Notes: generated from the letters alone by a model not told the origin. A stretch of 64,000 bases of DNA from Platanthera guangdongensis (GCA_039583875.1 CM077151.1:117653519-117717518), one strand, 5' to 3'. Positions 1 through 11,746 are shown, numbered from the stretch's first letter. Translations and numbers: made by a program.

Positions 1-374
1 GATCAAAAAATCTGATTTGGTTTTTGAGCACCTTATCAAAAGCTCATTGGTGCCCAGGACACCTGATCAACTCATCCTGCAGTGGATTCCTACCTAGGGT
101 GGTAGAAGAGTGGATGTACCCAAGTTGGGGAACCACTATATTTCCTTGTGTCATCTGGTTCTGCATGTTTTCTTTTTGTTTCTGGCCTAGATTTTCTTGT
201 GTTTTATTTCTGCATAGCTTAGTTTTGTGTTTAGTTTTACTTCTGCTTCCCTGCTTACACCCATTACAACAAGTGTTGTAAAGCTTTGCAAAAGTTTTTC
301 TTTGTGTTTTAAAAAGCACCATATACTCTATTCACCCCCCCTTTAGAGTATATCAGATCTAGTTTCCCCTTTCA
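1..374 (+). mobile_element. M: 3' part of a SIRE-type Copia LTR (cut by window start)
   Basis: This is the 3' end of a Copia LTR. It shares two blocks with the other Copia LTRs in the window: the stretch around 'gtggatgtaccc...ggggaaccactata' (about 112-144) and the end signature 'attcacccccc' then 'tagagta' (about 330-350). It ends in TTTCA at 374, and the next base resumes Athila LTR sequence homologous to 11048 onward, so M sits inside the 3' LTR of element A. Whether M is a solo LTR or the end of a full element cannot be seen. The closest relatives here are the LTR of B and solo LTR S. Confidence 0.8.
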
Positions 375-585
375 AGTTCCACTTGTTAGCGCTACCTGCA
401 TATAAAAGTGAAGGAATAAATTAGACAGCTCAATATAAGGAATAACAAAAATCCTAACTGTGCTCTCCTAATCATGATAAGACAATTCTTTGACTTTTCT
501 CGCGAAATTACTACAAAAGGAGGTAGAAATAGTAGACATGATTACAATTATGATAGTAAAAAGCCTATCATAATCGCACTCATCA
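375..585 (-). repeat. A: beginning of the 3' LTR (interrupted by M)
   Basis: This matches the start of the 5' LTR (11257 downward): the minus strand begins TGATGAGTGCGATTATGATA at 585. The LTR is broken at 374/375 by Copia LTR M and its remainder lies outside the window. The bases just 5' of it on the minus strand (rc of 586-605) read AAGTCTGGGTGTATT, a plausible though imperfect polypurine tract. Confidence 0.85.
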
Positions 586-2317
586 AATACACCCAGACTT
601 AGATGTTTGCTTGTCCCTAAGCAAACTAATTCAAACACTTGGGTTACCAATAAATAATTTTGCCTCCGCACACTGGTTGCTATGAATTTAAGAGAACTTT
701 GATGATGTAATTGCATAGGAAATAGTTTAGCAGACTTTTCTAAATATAACGTAATCTTAAAATTCTTCCAATATATATGTTAACTATCTCTCACTCAATT
801 TTAGAAATAAGAGTATAGTCATCTATAATAAATATGAGGAGAAAATAATAATCTCAATAAGATACATATTAGTATTTCAAAACTTATAAGTACCCATATT
901 GACGGTCACGAGCTTACCCTTTTTACATCCTCTCCACGACACTAGTTAGACTCAGTAAGGTCGGATCCTTAGGACTTGTATGGTGGTGTAGACTTTTTGG
1001 CTTAGGATAGAAGATTATAGGCGAGGTAATCAAAGATAAATGTGATGGGTTTTCCACACCTAAATCACGATTGAGCCTTTTGTTGGTATATACCTTAACA
1101 TACATCGGTGTTATAAAAGCACCCCCAGACTTTGCAATTATCATAATTCCAATATTTTTCTGAAAGATACTTCGAACTTTTATTTTTCTTAACTAAGGGG
1201 CCATAGTAGGGATCATTCTGAGTGGGTGCAAGTATACACACTCAGGCCACATATCACTATGTCTTCTCTTTTTGTTGGCTTTGGGTTCATAGTAGGGATT
1301 ATTCCAAGTGGGTGCAAATATACAGGCACTCAGGCCACATATCACTATGAACAAACTCATTCCAAGAAGGTCTCAATGATAGGTGTGCTAATAGGTAAGG
1401 ATTTGGCCTTGGTGACTTTTTGTGGTAGAGGATCAAAAGGATGGTGATTAGGTTCAAATTGGGTGTGCAAGGGTATCATGTTAAAGGTTTTGGGTTTACA
1501 AGGCTCAAGCTATCGAATAGGGGCCTAAGTCATTTCCGCCCTTAGTAATTAACCTATGTAATGTTTTGAGGATCGCTAGAGGATAAGTTCTGGACATCTA
1601 TAGAGAGTATTTTTCATTTTGATTCCCTAATACCAAATTATAAAAAAATGTTACACTCATCGACTCACATTATTATAGATAAGTATATTTTCTAAAATAG
1701 AGTGATTGATCGTTAATAATATAGAGGATTAATCTTAAAAGTAAATTATATAGAGAAAATTAAGCTAATGAATTTCTATACTTAATTACGAATCAACAAA
1801 GTTGAACACTCTATGAGTCTACATCAATTCATTTTAATCATCGTGCGAAGTTAAATTAGATAGTTATAATCCCAAATGAATGAATTAATGAGAGCTTAAA
1901 GGATCAAAAAAAAGTTTTAGGGGGGGGGGGGGAGGTATAACAAACTTGAGTATTATGATAGCCAAATTAGAATCAATTGTAACCACGTGAACAACCATTC
2001 CACCCCAGACTTAAAATTTGCAATGTCCTCAGTGCATTGTAAAGAGCGGACATAGAGTAATTTCACGAAGAAATAAGAAAAAAAAACTGCTATCATGAAA
2101 AGTAGAAGAACACAGTAATGAAACAGGAGCTGCAATGAAATACACTGACATACAATAGCTGAAAGAACTAAAATACACTAATATAAAGAAATAGTACAAA
2201 ACACATATACATAAAGACAACACGACATACGGACACGTAAGAAGTATACGGGATGGCTGGTCTCATCGTCAGGGACGGAGGGCGGGGAAGGAGCTGTCGG
2301 CTGGCGAGGAGAGATCC
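586..2317 (-). other. A: long non-coding 3' region
   Basis: No convincing reading frame is present between the env-like ORF and the 3' LTR. An imperfect direct duplication with an 86-bp period occurs at about 1202-1262 and 1288-1349, sharing 'catagtaggga' and 'actcaggccacatatcactat'. A 12-base G run lies near 1921-1932. Three copies of an AAGTCTGGG-like purine motif (minus strand) lie near 590, 1130 and 2005; the one at 590 abuts the LTR and the others may be decoys or old polypurine tracts. Confidence 0.6.
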
Positions 2318-3493
2318 CTAGGTGGTCCCTGATCTGTAGGAGGAGGGCCTTGATCCGCTGCTACGACTCCTCAATATGCTATAGGCACGGCGAGAGCTCG
2401 GTGTCGAAGAACTGCCGGAACTCCCGCGACTACCGTGAATGAGGTGGAGGGGGAGCAGTAGAAGACTCGCCATGATCATAAGTGGAATGGGGCGGAGGTA
2501 CCAAAGGCACATCGAGGTCAGGATCCACCTCGTCATCACTGTCGTCCTGCACTTGCAACCCACATCTGCAATAGAATATGTGACGCCTCCCCGGCCATGA
2601 CAGGTGGTGACGAGGCAGAGGGAGCGAAGACTGGCCATTGTGATGGGCACGGTCTTCGCGACCACTATCATCGGGGGCAGGCCTGATAATATGCCCATGT
2701 TCATCACCAAGCGAGTGATGTAGGGTGCTACATATATAGACCCTATACGGGGGGTATCGGCCTGGTGGAGAATGAACTGCGCCAGTAGGAATCCGATGTG
2801 CATAGGGTAACGTGACGACATGTTATAGAGGTACAGTAGGTCCTGTCGACTGACAACACCAGAGCTTTGGCCCCGGCCGGTCAAAGTATGGCTCAGGAGA
2901 TGGTGAATGTAATGGAGGGCGGGTGAAACCAACTTAGAGGCCTTAGATCGTTTGTCCTCATAGGTTCTAGTGTCAAAAGCAAGCTGGCACCAGATACCGC
3001 TGACAATATCGCGAGAGGGGAGGTCGAAATGAAGCTCGGGGTAAGCAACACTAAAGAGGAATGAATCCTCATACACCCCTAGATACTGGGTGAACTGGAG
3101 CATGGTGAGTGTATAAAAGGTGCCGCCTACTCGAAACGAAATTACCCCCTCGGGCGCGTACGGTGTATCAATGAAGTTAGGCCAAAAATTAAAAGAAAAC
3201 GAGGACAGGAACTCTAACGTGAGATCCTTAAAACCTAACTCCTCTATGGCAAAAAACCGCTCCCAACCCGTTACAAAGATTAATTCCCTTACATCCCCCG
3301 CTAAGTTTATTTCCTCGAGAACACTCCAGTCGATCGTGCAAATATCTTGATATTTTTTAGACTAGAGGCAATTATAGCGGTTAATGTGTGATGGGTCGGT
3401 GAATACTAGCGGGGCAGCGGCATCACGCCTCTCCGTTGACACTTGCAACTCCGGTCGGCGACGGCGACCACCTTGGCTTCATCCAGATGACAT
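2318..3493 (-). pseudogene. A: env-like third ORF (ATHILA ORF-1 family), two in-frame stops
   Basis: The frame opens at an ATG at 3493. It passes a TGA four codons later and a TAG near 3357, then runs open to the stop at 2318, about 390 codons. Recognisable segments in order are a Trp-Glu-Arg-Phe-Phe motif, 'LTLEFLSSF', a 'FRVGGTFYTL' strand-like block, 'QYLGVYED', and a helical region with 'HTLTGRGQSSGVVSRQDL' and 'YVAPYITRL'. These match my memory of the Athila ORF-1/env-like family. The C-terminus is Ser/Arg rich. I see no signal peptide and no clear transmembrane helix, so 'envelope' is a label of tradition. Its position 3' of integrase is as expected for Athila. Both stops could be point mutations. 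Confidence 0.75.
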
Positions 3494-4203
3494 GATCAAG
3501 GAGGAGAGAATGCGAGTAAAGGGTGCGAGATTTGGAGCCAAAAATTCCAACTTGAGCTCAGGCCGTGGAGAGAAATGGTGCTGTGAGAAATGGTGTTGGG
3601 TATGGAAATGAGCAGGAAGAAGATGACACGACCCCCAATTTAAAGACTTTGAACACGGGCATGTGCGTACCGGTGTTGAGGAATCTTGGCCTCGTGAAAC
3701 ACGAGCTGTGGGGGGTCATGCGGTCAAACTGACAGGGGACAGCGCGACCAGTGGACACGGGCCACCACACGGCCGTGTGTGGACCTGTGTCTGATCTGGC
3801 ACGGCGCATTAAAAGTACACGGGTTGGTAGGTGACACGCGACACGACCGTGTGCAATCCAACATGGGCGTGTCGGATGTGTCGACACAGCGGTCTCGACG
3901 ATCGTTGAGTGACGAGACACGGCTAGACACATGGGTTGGTGTGAACCCATGTTGTGCTCGGGATGAAATCGCCCTTTTTCGGAATTAATTTACACGGCTG
4001 GGCCTGAGGCTGTGTCGAGTACATGGCCACCCACACGGGCATGTGGTCACCCGTGTGCTTCTCCAAAATTCAAGTTTTTCCTAGGTCGAAATTAATTACA
4101 GAAATTTTTTTTATTCTTTCTTATAACTTAAAATTGTTTTCTTATAATTATCCTTATACTAGAAATTTTAAAACTTATGAACATTACAAGATTTTTCTTA
4201 ATC
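3494..4203 (-). other. A: spacer between integrase and env-like ORF with ACACGG palindromes
   Basis: No coding signal. Between about 3650 and 4062 there are scattered copies of CACGGCCGTGT, ACACGGGC and CACGGGTTGG, the same palindromic family found in this element's own 5' LTR (10685-10985) and in the LTRs of chromoviruses G and I. Short frames here translate into Arg/Thr/Cys/Pro repeats and are by-products of the motif. Confidence 0.6.
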
Positions 4204-7022
4204 CTAATCTACACGGAGGCAGGTTTCTTGACGAGTGAAGTCTTTAGGGAGCTCACCATAATAAGGCTTCAGTCGGTGTCCATTAACCTTAAAATCTCCC
4301 TTCTCAGGGTGAGTGAGTTCGACGGTGTCGTAAGGGAAGACTTCTTTAACCTTAAAGGGTCCGGACCACTTAGACCTTAATTTCCCAGGGAATAAATGCA
4401 GTCTGGAATTAAAAAGGAGGACTTGGTCACCTTTTTGGAATGTCTTGGGTTTGTGAAGGTGACGGTCATGAAAAAGCTTGGTCTTCTCCTTATAAATCCT
4501 GGAGTTCTCATAGGCCATAGTTCTCCACTCATCTAATTCATTAAGTTGAAGTTTACGTTTCTCTCCTATAGAACTAGTGTCAAAATTCAAAGAAAGTATT
4601 GCCAATACGACTTATGCTCTAATTCTATAGGTAGGTGACAAGATTTACCATAGACTAATCTAAAGGGGGTGGTCCCTATAGGTGTTTTGAAGGCGGTCCT
4701 ATAAGCCCACAAACAATCGTTAAGTTTCCTAGACCATTGTTTCCTATTCCCTTCTATAGATTTTTCTAGGATCCACTTAAGCTCTCTATTGGAAACTTCA
4801 ACTTGACCACTAGTTTGCGGATGATAAGGAGTGGCTATCCTATGTGTAACTCCATATTTTTCCAATACTTTATTTAGCTGTAAATTACAGAAATGTGAAC
4901 CCCTATCGCTAATAAGTGCACGTGGTATGCCAAATCATGCAAATAAGGACTTTAAAAATCGGATTACTACCCTACTATCATTAGTAGGCAAAGCTTGTGC
5001 TTCAACCCACTTCGATACATAATCTACAGCTACTAAAATATATTTATTCCCAAAGGAAACTAGAAATGGACCCATAAAATCAATACCCCACACATCAGAT
5101 ACTTCACATTCAAGAATAACTTTTTGTGGCATTTCATGTAATTTAGAAATATTACCTGCTTTCTGACAAGAATCACATGAAAGAAAATACCTTTGGGCAT
5201 CCCTGAATAGAAGGGGCCAATAAAAACCGGAATTAAGAACCTTTTTCGCAGAGCGATTTGCTCCATAGTGACCACCAGCAGGGCCTGAATGATACAGCTC
5301 CAAAATCTTCCAACCTTCCTCCACTAATACACACCTTCGTATAACAGAATTTGCATATATCCGAAAAAGAAAGGGGTCCTCCCAAAAGTAATATTTCAAA
5401 TCAGAGAAAAATTTCTTTTTCTGCTAATATGAAAATCCTTTTGGAAGGACCTTAGCCATAAGATAGTTTGCATAGTCTGCAAACCATGGATAATCAAGAT
5501 GTATATTTGTAGATACAGCAAATAGCGATTCCTTAGGAAATGTATCAGAAATTTTAGATTTATCTAACATTGATCGTTGTGGATTTTCTAAACGTGAAAG
5601 ATGATCTGCCGCTAAGTTTTCCGCTCCTCGTTTATCCCTAATTTCTAAATCAAATTCTTGCAACGGAAGAACCCAACGGATTAAACGAGGCTTGGCTTCT
5701 GCTTTCGCTAGCAAATATCTAAGGGCAGAGTGATTCGTGTATACTACCACTTTGGACAATGTTAAATAAGATCTAAATTTATTGAAGGCGAATACCACTT
5801 CTAGGAGTTCTTTTTCGGTTGTCGTATAATTCTCTTGTGTATTATTAAGTGTTTTGCTAGCATAATATATAAGGTGAAAAGGTTTGTTTTAGCATTGTCC
5901 TAAAACAGCTCCTACCGCAAAACTACTAGCTTCACACATGATCTCAAATGGTTGACTAAAATCGGGCATGATCATAATAGGAGAATTAATTAATTTCTCT
6001 TTTAAGAACTCAAAGGCATGTTGACACTCTTGTTCAAAAATAAAAGGTGTGTCTTTTTCTAAAAGCCTTGTAAGTGGTTTAGATATTTTAGAGAAGTCCT
6101 TAATAAACCGGCGGTAAAATCCCGTGTTTCTGAAGAAACTTCTCACTGCGTTAACGGAAGTTGATGGTGGTAATTTCTATATGGTCTCTATTTTCGCTCT
6201 ATCAACTTGGATTCCTTGGCTTGAGATTTTATGGCCAAGTACTAACCCTTCTTGTACCATGAAATGGCACTTCTCCTAACTAAGCGCTAGGTTTGTCTCC
6301 TGACACCTCCTAAAAACTTTCTCTAAATTATTCAAACATAGATCAAACGAGTCGCCAAAAACAGAAAAATCATCCATGAACACTTCCATGATATCTTCAA
6401 CATACTCGTTAAAGATGGCTAGCAAGCACCTTTGAAATGTGGCGGGTGCATTACATAACCCGAAAGGCATACGTCTATAGGCAAAAGTACCGAATGAGCA
6501 AGTAAATGTTGTTTTCTCTTGGTCTTCTGGTGCTATAGGAATTTGGAAGTATCCAGAAAGTCCATCTAGAAAACAATAATAAGAATGTCCTGATAAGCAT
6601 TCTAATATCTTGTCAATGAAAGGAAGAGGGAAATGGTCTTTCCTAGTGACATCATTTAATTTCCTATAGTCAATACAAACACGCCAACCTGTTACCGTTC
6701 GCGTTGGAATTAATTCATTCCTATCATTTTCTACCGCTGTCAGACCACCCTTCTTAGGAACTACTTAGACAGGACTAACCCATGAACTATCCGAAATAGG
6801 GTATATAATACCAACATCTAATAACTTAACAATCTCAGCCTTAACTACATCTTTCATATTAGGATTTAGCATACGTTGCGGTTGAATAGAAGACTTATAG
6901 TTTTCTTCCAAAAGGATTTTGTGAGTGCAAAAACTAGGATTAATACCTTTTATATCAGATATTTGCCATGCTATTGCACCTTTACATTTCTTCAACATAG
7001 TTATTAATTTAGTTTTTTTCAA
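4204..7022 (-). pseudogene. pol: A: pol (reverse transcriptase, RNase H, integrase), degenerate
   Basis: In minus order: the RT N-terminal part (7022-6765), a stop, then the RT core with '[15 protein letters not shown]' and active site 'FMDDFSVFG' (about 6470-6276), the connection (6146-5889), RNase H (about 5890-5424), and integrase with '[12 protein letters not shown]', 'CDSCQKAG', 'GIDFMGPF' and '[16 protein letters not shown]' (5399-4587). The C-terminal '[18 protein letters not shown]' block ends at 4204. At least six stops or frame changes break it. The RNase H motif usually reading YTDH reads 'YTNH', losing a catalytic Asp, and 'CEASSFAVGAV' replaces the usual CDAS. RT would copy element RNA and integrase would insert the cDNA, but this copy cannot make them. 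Confidence 0.88.
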
Positions 7023-7251
7023 TGTTTGAAAGATTAGAGGATATAATAACTGGGTAAGAAGAATTAGTTCCTAAGAAAGCATACTCAAGATGATCCGGTA
7101 GTTTTTAAAGATCTACTATTGGTGTATTCTTAGTATTATTCTTAAGAGCTTCATAATCTCCTTGAGTAATCAAACTAAATTCAGTCATTCTATTCATTGC
7201 AACACTATTATCTAGAAAAAATAAATGTTCAGTAATGTCTTTATTTTTATC

Positions 7252-7934
7252 TTATTCTAGAAAATAGTTAGTAATACAAATTTCTAAAGGATCTCTATAA
7301 TAAAAATTAGAATTTATAGAAGCCATAAAATCATCAACACCATGAGAAAAATAGAAATAATCATCATTATCTAAAGATTGTTTCATAGTATTGCCAATTT
7401 GAAAAGTGACTTCATCTTTCCCTACTCGCAAGACTAATTTACCATCAAAAACATCAATAAGCGCTCTAGATGTAGCTAGAAATGGACGACCTAGTATGAG
7501 TGGTACTTCGATATTTTCATCCATATCTAGAATAACAAAATTAGCAGGAAATATAAACTTATCTACCTTAACCAATACATCCTCTACTATTCCTCTAGGA
7601 TACTTAACCGATCGATCCGCTAATTGAATACTCATTCTAGTTGGGCTAAGTTCTCCTAGGCCTAGTTTCAGATATAGTTTGTAAGGCATTAAATTTATAC
7701 TTGCTCCTAAATCTGCTAAAGCTTTATTGACTTGTAAATCTCCGATTAGACATGGAATTGAAAATGAACCGGGATCCTTAAGTTTTTGTGGTAATTTATT
7801 TGCAAAATAGCGGAACATTCACTAAGTATTACTAACGATAATTCCTCTATTTTCTTTTTATTAGAAATTACATCCTTAAGAAATTTAGCATACTTATGCA
7901 TTTGAATAATTTCAGAAAAAAGGTAAATTGACAT
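7252..7934 (-). pseudogene. A: protease region of Athila gag-pol, frameshifted from gag
   Basis: Two overlapping frames (7934-7746 and 7818-7252) together encode the Athila protease zone. The first carries 'HKYAKFLKDVISNKKKIEEL'. The second carries 'DLGASINLMPYKLYLKLG', the retroviral-type aspartic protease motif in its Athila form (D-L-G rather than D-T-G or D-S-G), and 'DMDENIEVPLILGRPFLAT'. In intact Athila elements this continues directly from gag. Here the gag frame ends at 7912 and the homology moves to another frame, so at least two frameshifts occurred. The span from 7251 to 7023 continues as a weakly coding linker before RT. Confidence 0.8.
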
Positions 7935-9501
7935 GTAATTGCTTAAACATAGTTAAAAATTTACCATACTGCGCATCCATGCGCTCCTTGTTAAGCTTTT
8001 CTGGGTATGGTATTGTTGGTTGGTACTCCATCGGTTGCACGTTCATCTCGCTTGATCCTTTGCCGCTAGACTCCATTTGTGGTGCTTCCTTCTCAGGCCT
8101 TGGGTCTTGTAACTCCTTTCCGCTCTTCAATTGAACGGCTTTTGCATGCTCCCTTGGATTTATCTCAGTGTTCCCCGGAAGTGTTCCTTGCTGCCTTTCA
8201 GAAACCATCCTTGCAAGCTGACCAATCTGATTCTCCAAATTTTGAATTGAACCCCCTTGATTCCGGAAGGCTACATCGGTAGTTTGCATGAACTTGGTAA
8301 GCACATCTTCCAATGCAGGCTTCCTTGGTTCCGGCTGTGGTTGTTTTCCAAATATGGTTTGCTTCCCTTGATTTCCTTGTCCTCCCCAAGAGAAATTGGG
8401 GTAGTTCCTCCATCCAGGATTATATGTAGAACTATATGGGTTGTTGGCTTGATTGAAAGGAGGTCTAATATTGTTGCCCATATAATCAACATGCTCTTGA
8501 ACTTGAGGTTCACAACTAGGCATTCCACTGCATGAAGGGTCCCATTGTTGAGGTGCCATGGAGGGTGATGCTAAGGCAAGGTTGTCCATCTTTTGGTGAA
8601 GCTTCTCCACTTGAATAGCTAAGGCGGTGACGACATCCACTTCATAAATTCCTGCGGGCTTGCTAGGATTTTGTTTTACGGTAGTCCATTGGTAATTATT
8701 CATAGCCATATATTCTATCAACTGCTGAGCTGCTTCAGGTGTCTTGTTGTTCAAAGTGCCTCCACAAGCCGCATCAATCATCTGTTTAGTGCCCGGATTG
8801 AGACCATTGTAGAAGGTCTGAATCTGAAGACATGAAGGTAGAGTATGGTGGGGACATCTCCTCAAAAGGTCTTTGAATCGTTCCCATGTGTCGTACAGTG
8901 ATTCAGATTCCATTTGAATAAATGTAGAGATGTCATTCCTTAACTTCGCAGTCTTTTCTGGTGTGAAATACTTCATCAGAAACTTTTCAACCATCATGTC
9001 CAAAGTAGTAATCGACCCTCTAGGTAGTGAGTCCAACCACTGCTTCGTCTTATGCCTTAAAGAAAATGGAAATAATCTCAATCGAATGGCATTGTTGGAA
9101 ACACCATTGATCTTGAATGTGTCATATATCTCTAGGAATCCGGCTAAGTGGGTGTTAGGATCCTCATCTTGCAAGCCATTATACTGGACATACTGTTGTA
9201 CCATCTGTATCACACTAGGCTTCAATTCGAAGTTATTGGTAGCTATCGGTGGTCTAACGATGCTTGACCCGGTTCCTTGGAGATTAGGTCTAGCAAAGTC
9301 AGACATGGTTTGCTCATTTTGGTTGGCCATGATGTCTAAGTTTTCCGAATGATTCTCTCCTTGGTTCACTGTCTCCTCTTCTGATAGTCCGTTTGAAATG
9401 TCTATGGTATTAATTCCCACGTCCCTTAGGTTAGTGTTATGGATAAGTCGGTCAGGTTCAGGATGAAATGGTGCTAGCCCAGAATTTCTGCCCCTGGTCA
9501 T
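7912..9501 (-). CDS. gag: A: Gag capsid protein (Athila type)
   Basis: A 529-residue open frame beginning with ATG at 9501, about 125 bp downstream of the primer-binding site. Residues about 95-260 hold the conserved capsid block: 'IQMVQQYVQYNGLQDEDP', 'LRLFPFSLRHKTKQWLDSLP', 'WERFKDLLRRCPHH' and 'QTFYNGLNPGTKQMIDAA'. The C-terminal half is Gln/Pro/Asn rich. No CCHC knuckle is visible. Gag would form the cytoplasmic virus-like particle. It is the longest intact frame of element A. Intact Athila elements read on into protease; here the frame stops and the homology shifts frame. Confidence 0.88.
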   Translation of the reverse strand: MTRGRNSGLAPFHPEPDRLIHNTNLRDVGINTIDISNGLSEEETVNQGENHSENLDIMANQNEQTMSDFARPNLQGTGSSIVRPPIATNNFELKPSVIQMVQQYVQYNGLQDEDPNTHLAGFLEIYDTFKINGVSNNAIRLRLFPFSLRHKTKQWLDSLPRGSITTLDMMVEKFLMKYFTPEKTAKLRNDISTFIQMESESLYDTWERFKDLLRRCPHHTLPSCLQIQTFYNGLNPGTKQMIDAACGGTLNNKTPEAAQQLIEYMAMNNYQWTTVKQNPSKPAGIYEVDVVTALAIQVEKLHQKMDNLALASPSMAPQQWDPSCSGMPSCEPQVQEHVDYMGNNIRPPFNQANNPYSSTYNPGWRNYPNFSWGGQGNQGKQTIFGKQPQPEPRKPALEDVLTKFMQTTDVAFRNQGGSIQNLENQIGQLARMVSERQQGTLPGNTEINPREHAKAVQLKSGKELQDPRPEKEAPQMESSGKGSSEMNVQPMEYQPTIPYPEKLNKERMDAQYGKFLTMFKQLHVNLPFF

Positions 9502-9626
9502 AGACTAATAGACTACAAAACAGAGATTAAGCGATATAATTATTCAAATACTAATCTACAACTATTTATTACTAAACAAAAATTGGTAGATTAATAAAAT
9601 TTAGACTTTCAAAATATTGAAAACGT

Positions 9627-9643
9627 CCCCGGCAACGACGCCA
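9627..9643 (-). promoter_or_regulatory. A: primer-binding site for tRNA-Asp
   Basis: The minus strand reads TGGCGTCGTTGCCGGGG, complementary with one mismatch to the 3' end of plant tRNA-Asp (CCCCGGCAACGGCGCCA). It lies a few bases inside the 5' LTR end, as expected for first-strand priming. tRNA-Asp priming is typical of Athila. Confidence 0.85.
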
Positions 9644-9649
9644 AAAACT

Positions 9650-11257
9650 TGATGATTGCTTTTCTAACAAGTAATAACTCAATACGATTTCATTCTACAT
9701 TCTAGTATAACTATGTAGATGGGCATAAGCTAGATTGAATTAACATTCAGGCAAGTGCACCTATCAATCATAGTACAGGAGAAATCTACATCTCGTGTCG
9801 TATTCCACGGGGCCTTTTCAAGCATTCGTACTCATCCTCACTTTATTATCGTACCTATAAGTAAAATTGATATCTATACTAGATTGATCTAACTATAACT
9901 ATTTGGATAATTCAATATTGAAGAAGTAAATATGGTAATAAGCAAGAAGCTTATGAGCTTTTACATGAACAAATTCATTTATTGACTCAATTTTAAGTAA
10001 TCATGAAGAAAGTAAAACTATCAAATTTGTTATATTGTATGGGTTAACATTGATCAAATTCTCTCTCGAGCAATTTCAATCCTAAACCTAAGTTAGTAAA
10101 TTTTCTCTCGAACAATTTACAACACTCAAGTTCGCATTAAGTAAAGCACCCTAATTATTACATAAATTCATGAAACCTTATCTCTAAAATACCATGAATC
10201 CATTTACTCGTATTTCAATTTTTCAAACAACATATCTCTCGATCATGGAGTTTGATTCACAAATAGAGTTAACACCACAATATGGACATACAAATATCAT
10301 CACAAACAATAAATTTCTCAATCTATAAATTTGCAAATTTTGTAAGGGAAAGAAGCAATCCATAATGAAAATGAAACCAATTGTTTGTAAGCCTAAATAC
10401 AAATAAAATACCACGAATTTGATGTAAACAAAGCGATACATGATTACTAAATTGTTCAAATATAAGTTCATGCAAATTAAAAAATAAACAAAGTTGAATC
10501 ACCGAGAGAAAGGAAGGATTAAAAGGAATTAATGAATAGATATAATGCATACAAAATACCCTTCAATCCTCCTTCTCTTGGATGCTCCACTTCGGGCTTT
10601 AGAAGTTCTCCAATTCCAGAATGATCCCAAAAATTCTTCTCTAATTTTTCTACAGGAAATATATAGTCCCTTTGCAAACAGGTCGGACACGGGTTGCAAC
10701 ACGGCCGTGTGTCAGGCCGTGTTGACGGTTCCTATGCAGTTCCCCACGAACAGGCGTATCTGGTAGTGGGTCGTGTCAGATGACACGGGTATGCACACGA
10801 CCGTGTTGTTCTTCACATTCTTTAGACATGGGTTGGTCGGCAGTCGTGTTCAAAATGACACGAGTAGGCACACGGGCGTATTCCTACCCGTGTGAGTCTC
10901 TGTCTCCTGCGTCTAATTTCTTCAGCTCCAGGGTACATAGGACACGGGTAGGCACACGGCCGTGTGTCCACCCGTGTGCTCCAAAATTTTGTCCTGTCAT
11001 CAGCCATGTTGACTCCGTGAACTCCTCTGTTTGCTCCAAGACCTTTAGTTCCACTTGTTTGCTCTACCTGCATATAAAAGTGAAGGAATAAATTAGATAG
11101 ATCAATATAAGGTATAACAAAAATCCTAACTGTGCTCTCCTAATCATGATAAGACAATTCTTTGGCTTTTCTCGCGAAATTACTACAAAAGGAGATAAAA
11201 ATAGTAGACATGATTACAATTATCATAGTAAAAAGCCTATCATAATCGCACTCATCA
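9650..11257 (-). repeat. A: 5' LTR (1608 bp)
   Basis: The minus strand starts TGATGAGTGCG at 11257 and ends ...AATCATCA at 9650, followed by the primer site. The first 210 bp repeat at 376-585. Positions 10685-10985 carry an array of ACACGGGTRNNCACACGG and CACACGGCCGTGTG palindromes. The remaining LTR is AT rich and holds no gene. Confidence 0.85.
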
Positions 11258-11746
11258 GTTGTCCCTAGATAATTTAGCAATATTCCTAAGGTTTTCATGA
11301 CCTATTCTCTTATGCCATAAATCATTAGTTGAACTAATTTGATTAAATAAACAAATTCCTGAATTAGCAGATTTGAAATTAACTACATATATGTTTTCTT
11401 GTCTAATTCCAGTTAAAACAATTTTGTTTTTATCAGAAGTAATGATGCAAGATGACTGATTGAATGATACCTAATAACCTTCATCACATAATTGGCATAT
11501 GAATATTAGGTTATGTTTGAGACCACTTACATAATCTACCTTCCTGATGGTAACTACTCCAACTTTGGAATTTCCATATCCTTCCATCTGTCCACAGTTG
11601 GAGTCTCCAAATATCACTTTTGGTCCAAGCTTTACTTTGAAATCAGTCAGGTTGTCTTTACATCCTGTCATATGTTATGAACAGCCACTACCTAGATACC
11701 ATTGTTCCTCTATGGTAGGATAGTTCTTCACCTGTAGAAAGAAAGA
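11258..11746 (-). pseudogene. B: start of pol (protease and GAG-pre-integrase), degenerate
   Basis: Downstream of the TAA at 11747-11749 the same frame continues through CTACAG|GTG to 'WYLGSGCS', then a stop, then 'HMTGCKDN'. In active relatives the motif reads WYLDSGCSxHMTG, so the catalytic Asp is Gly and the Arg codon has become a stop. 'YVSGLKHNLIFICQLCDEGY' and 'LWHKRIGHENLRNIAKL' (the first integrase zinc-binding His region) follow. The reading is cut at 11258 by element A. No ATG precedes it in frame, so it would depend on readthrough or splicing. Confidence 0.8.

Larger units (their letters stand above)
375..11257 (-). mobile_element. A: Athila-type Ty3/Gypsy retrotransposon (5' LTR to partial 3' LTR)
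   Basis: On the minus strand the order is 5' LTR (11257-9650), tRNA-Asp-type primer site, gag, protease, RT, RNase H, integrase, a long untranslated stretch, an Athila-type env-like ORF, more non-coding sequence and the start of the 3' LTR (585 downward). About 210 bp of the two LTRs can be compared (376-585 and 11048-11257); by eye they differ at roughly ten positions, so the insertion is not recent. It interrupts the pol of Copia B: the flank at 11258-11262 is GTTGT, but the matching target duplication would lie left of the window. The coding part has several stops and frameshifts. Confidence 0.9.

Noticed and set aside
2318..3103. True envelope glycoprotein in Athila A
   Set aside because: No signal peptide, membrane anchor or cleavage site is visible; the match is to the plant ATHILA ORF-1 family of unknown function.
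9627..9643. A tRNA-Asp gene fragment
   Set aside because: The match is restricted to the 3' acceptor end in the antisense position expected for a primer-binding site; no other tRNA arms are present.
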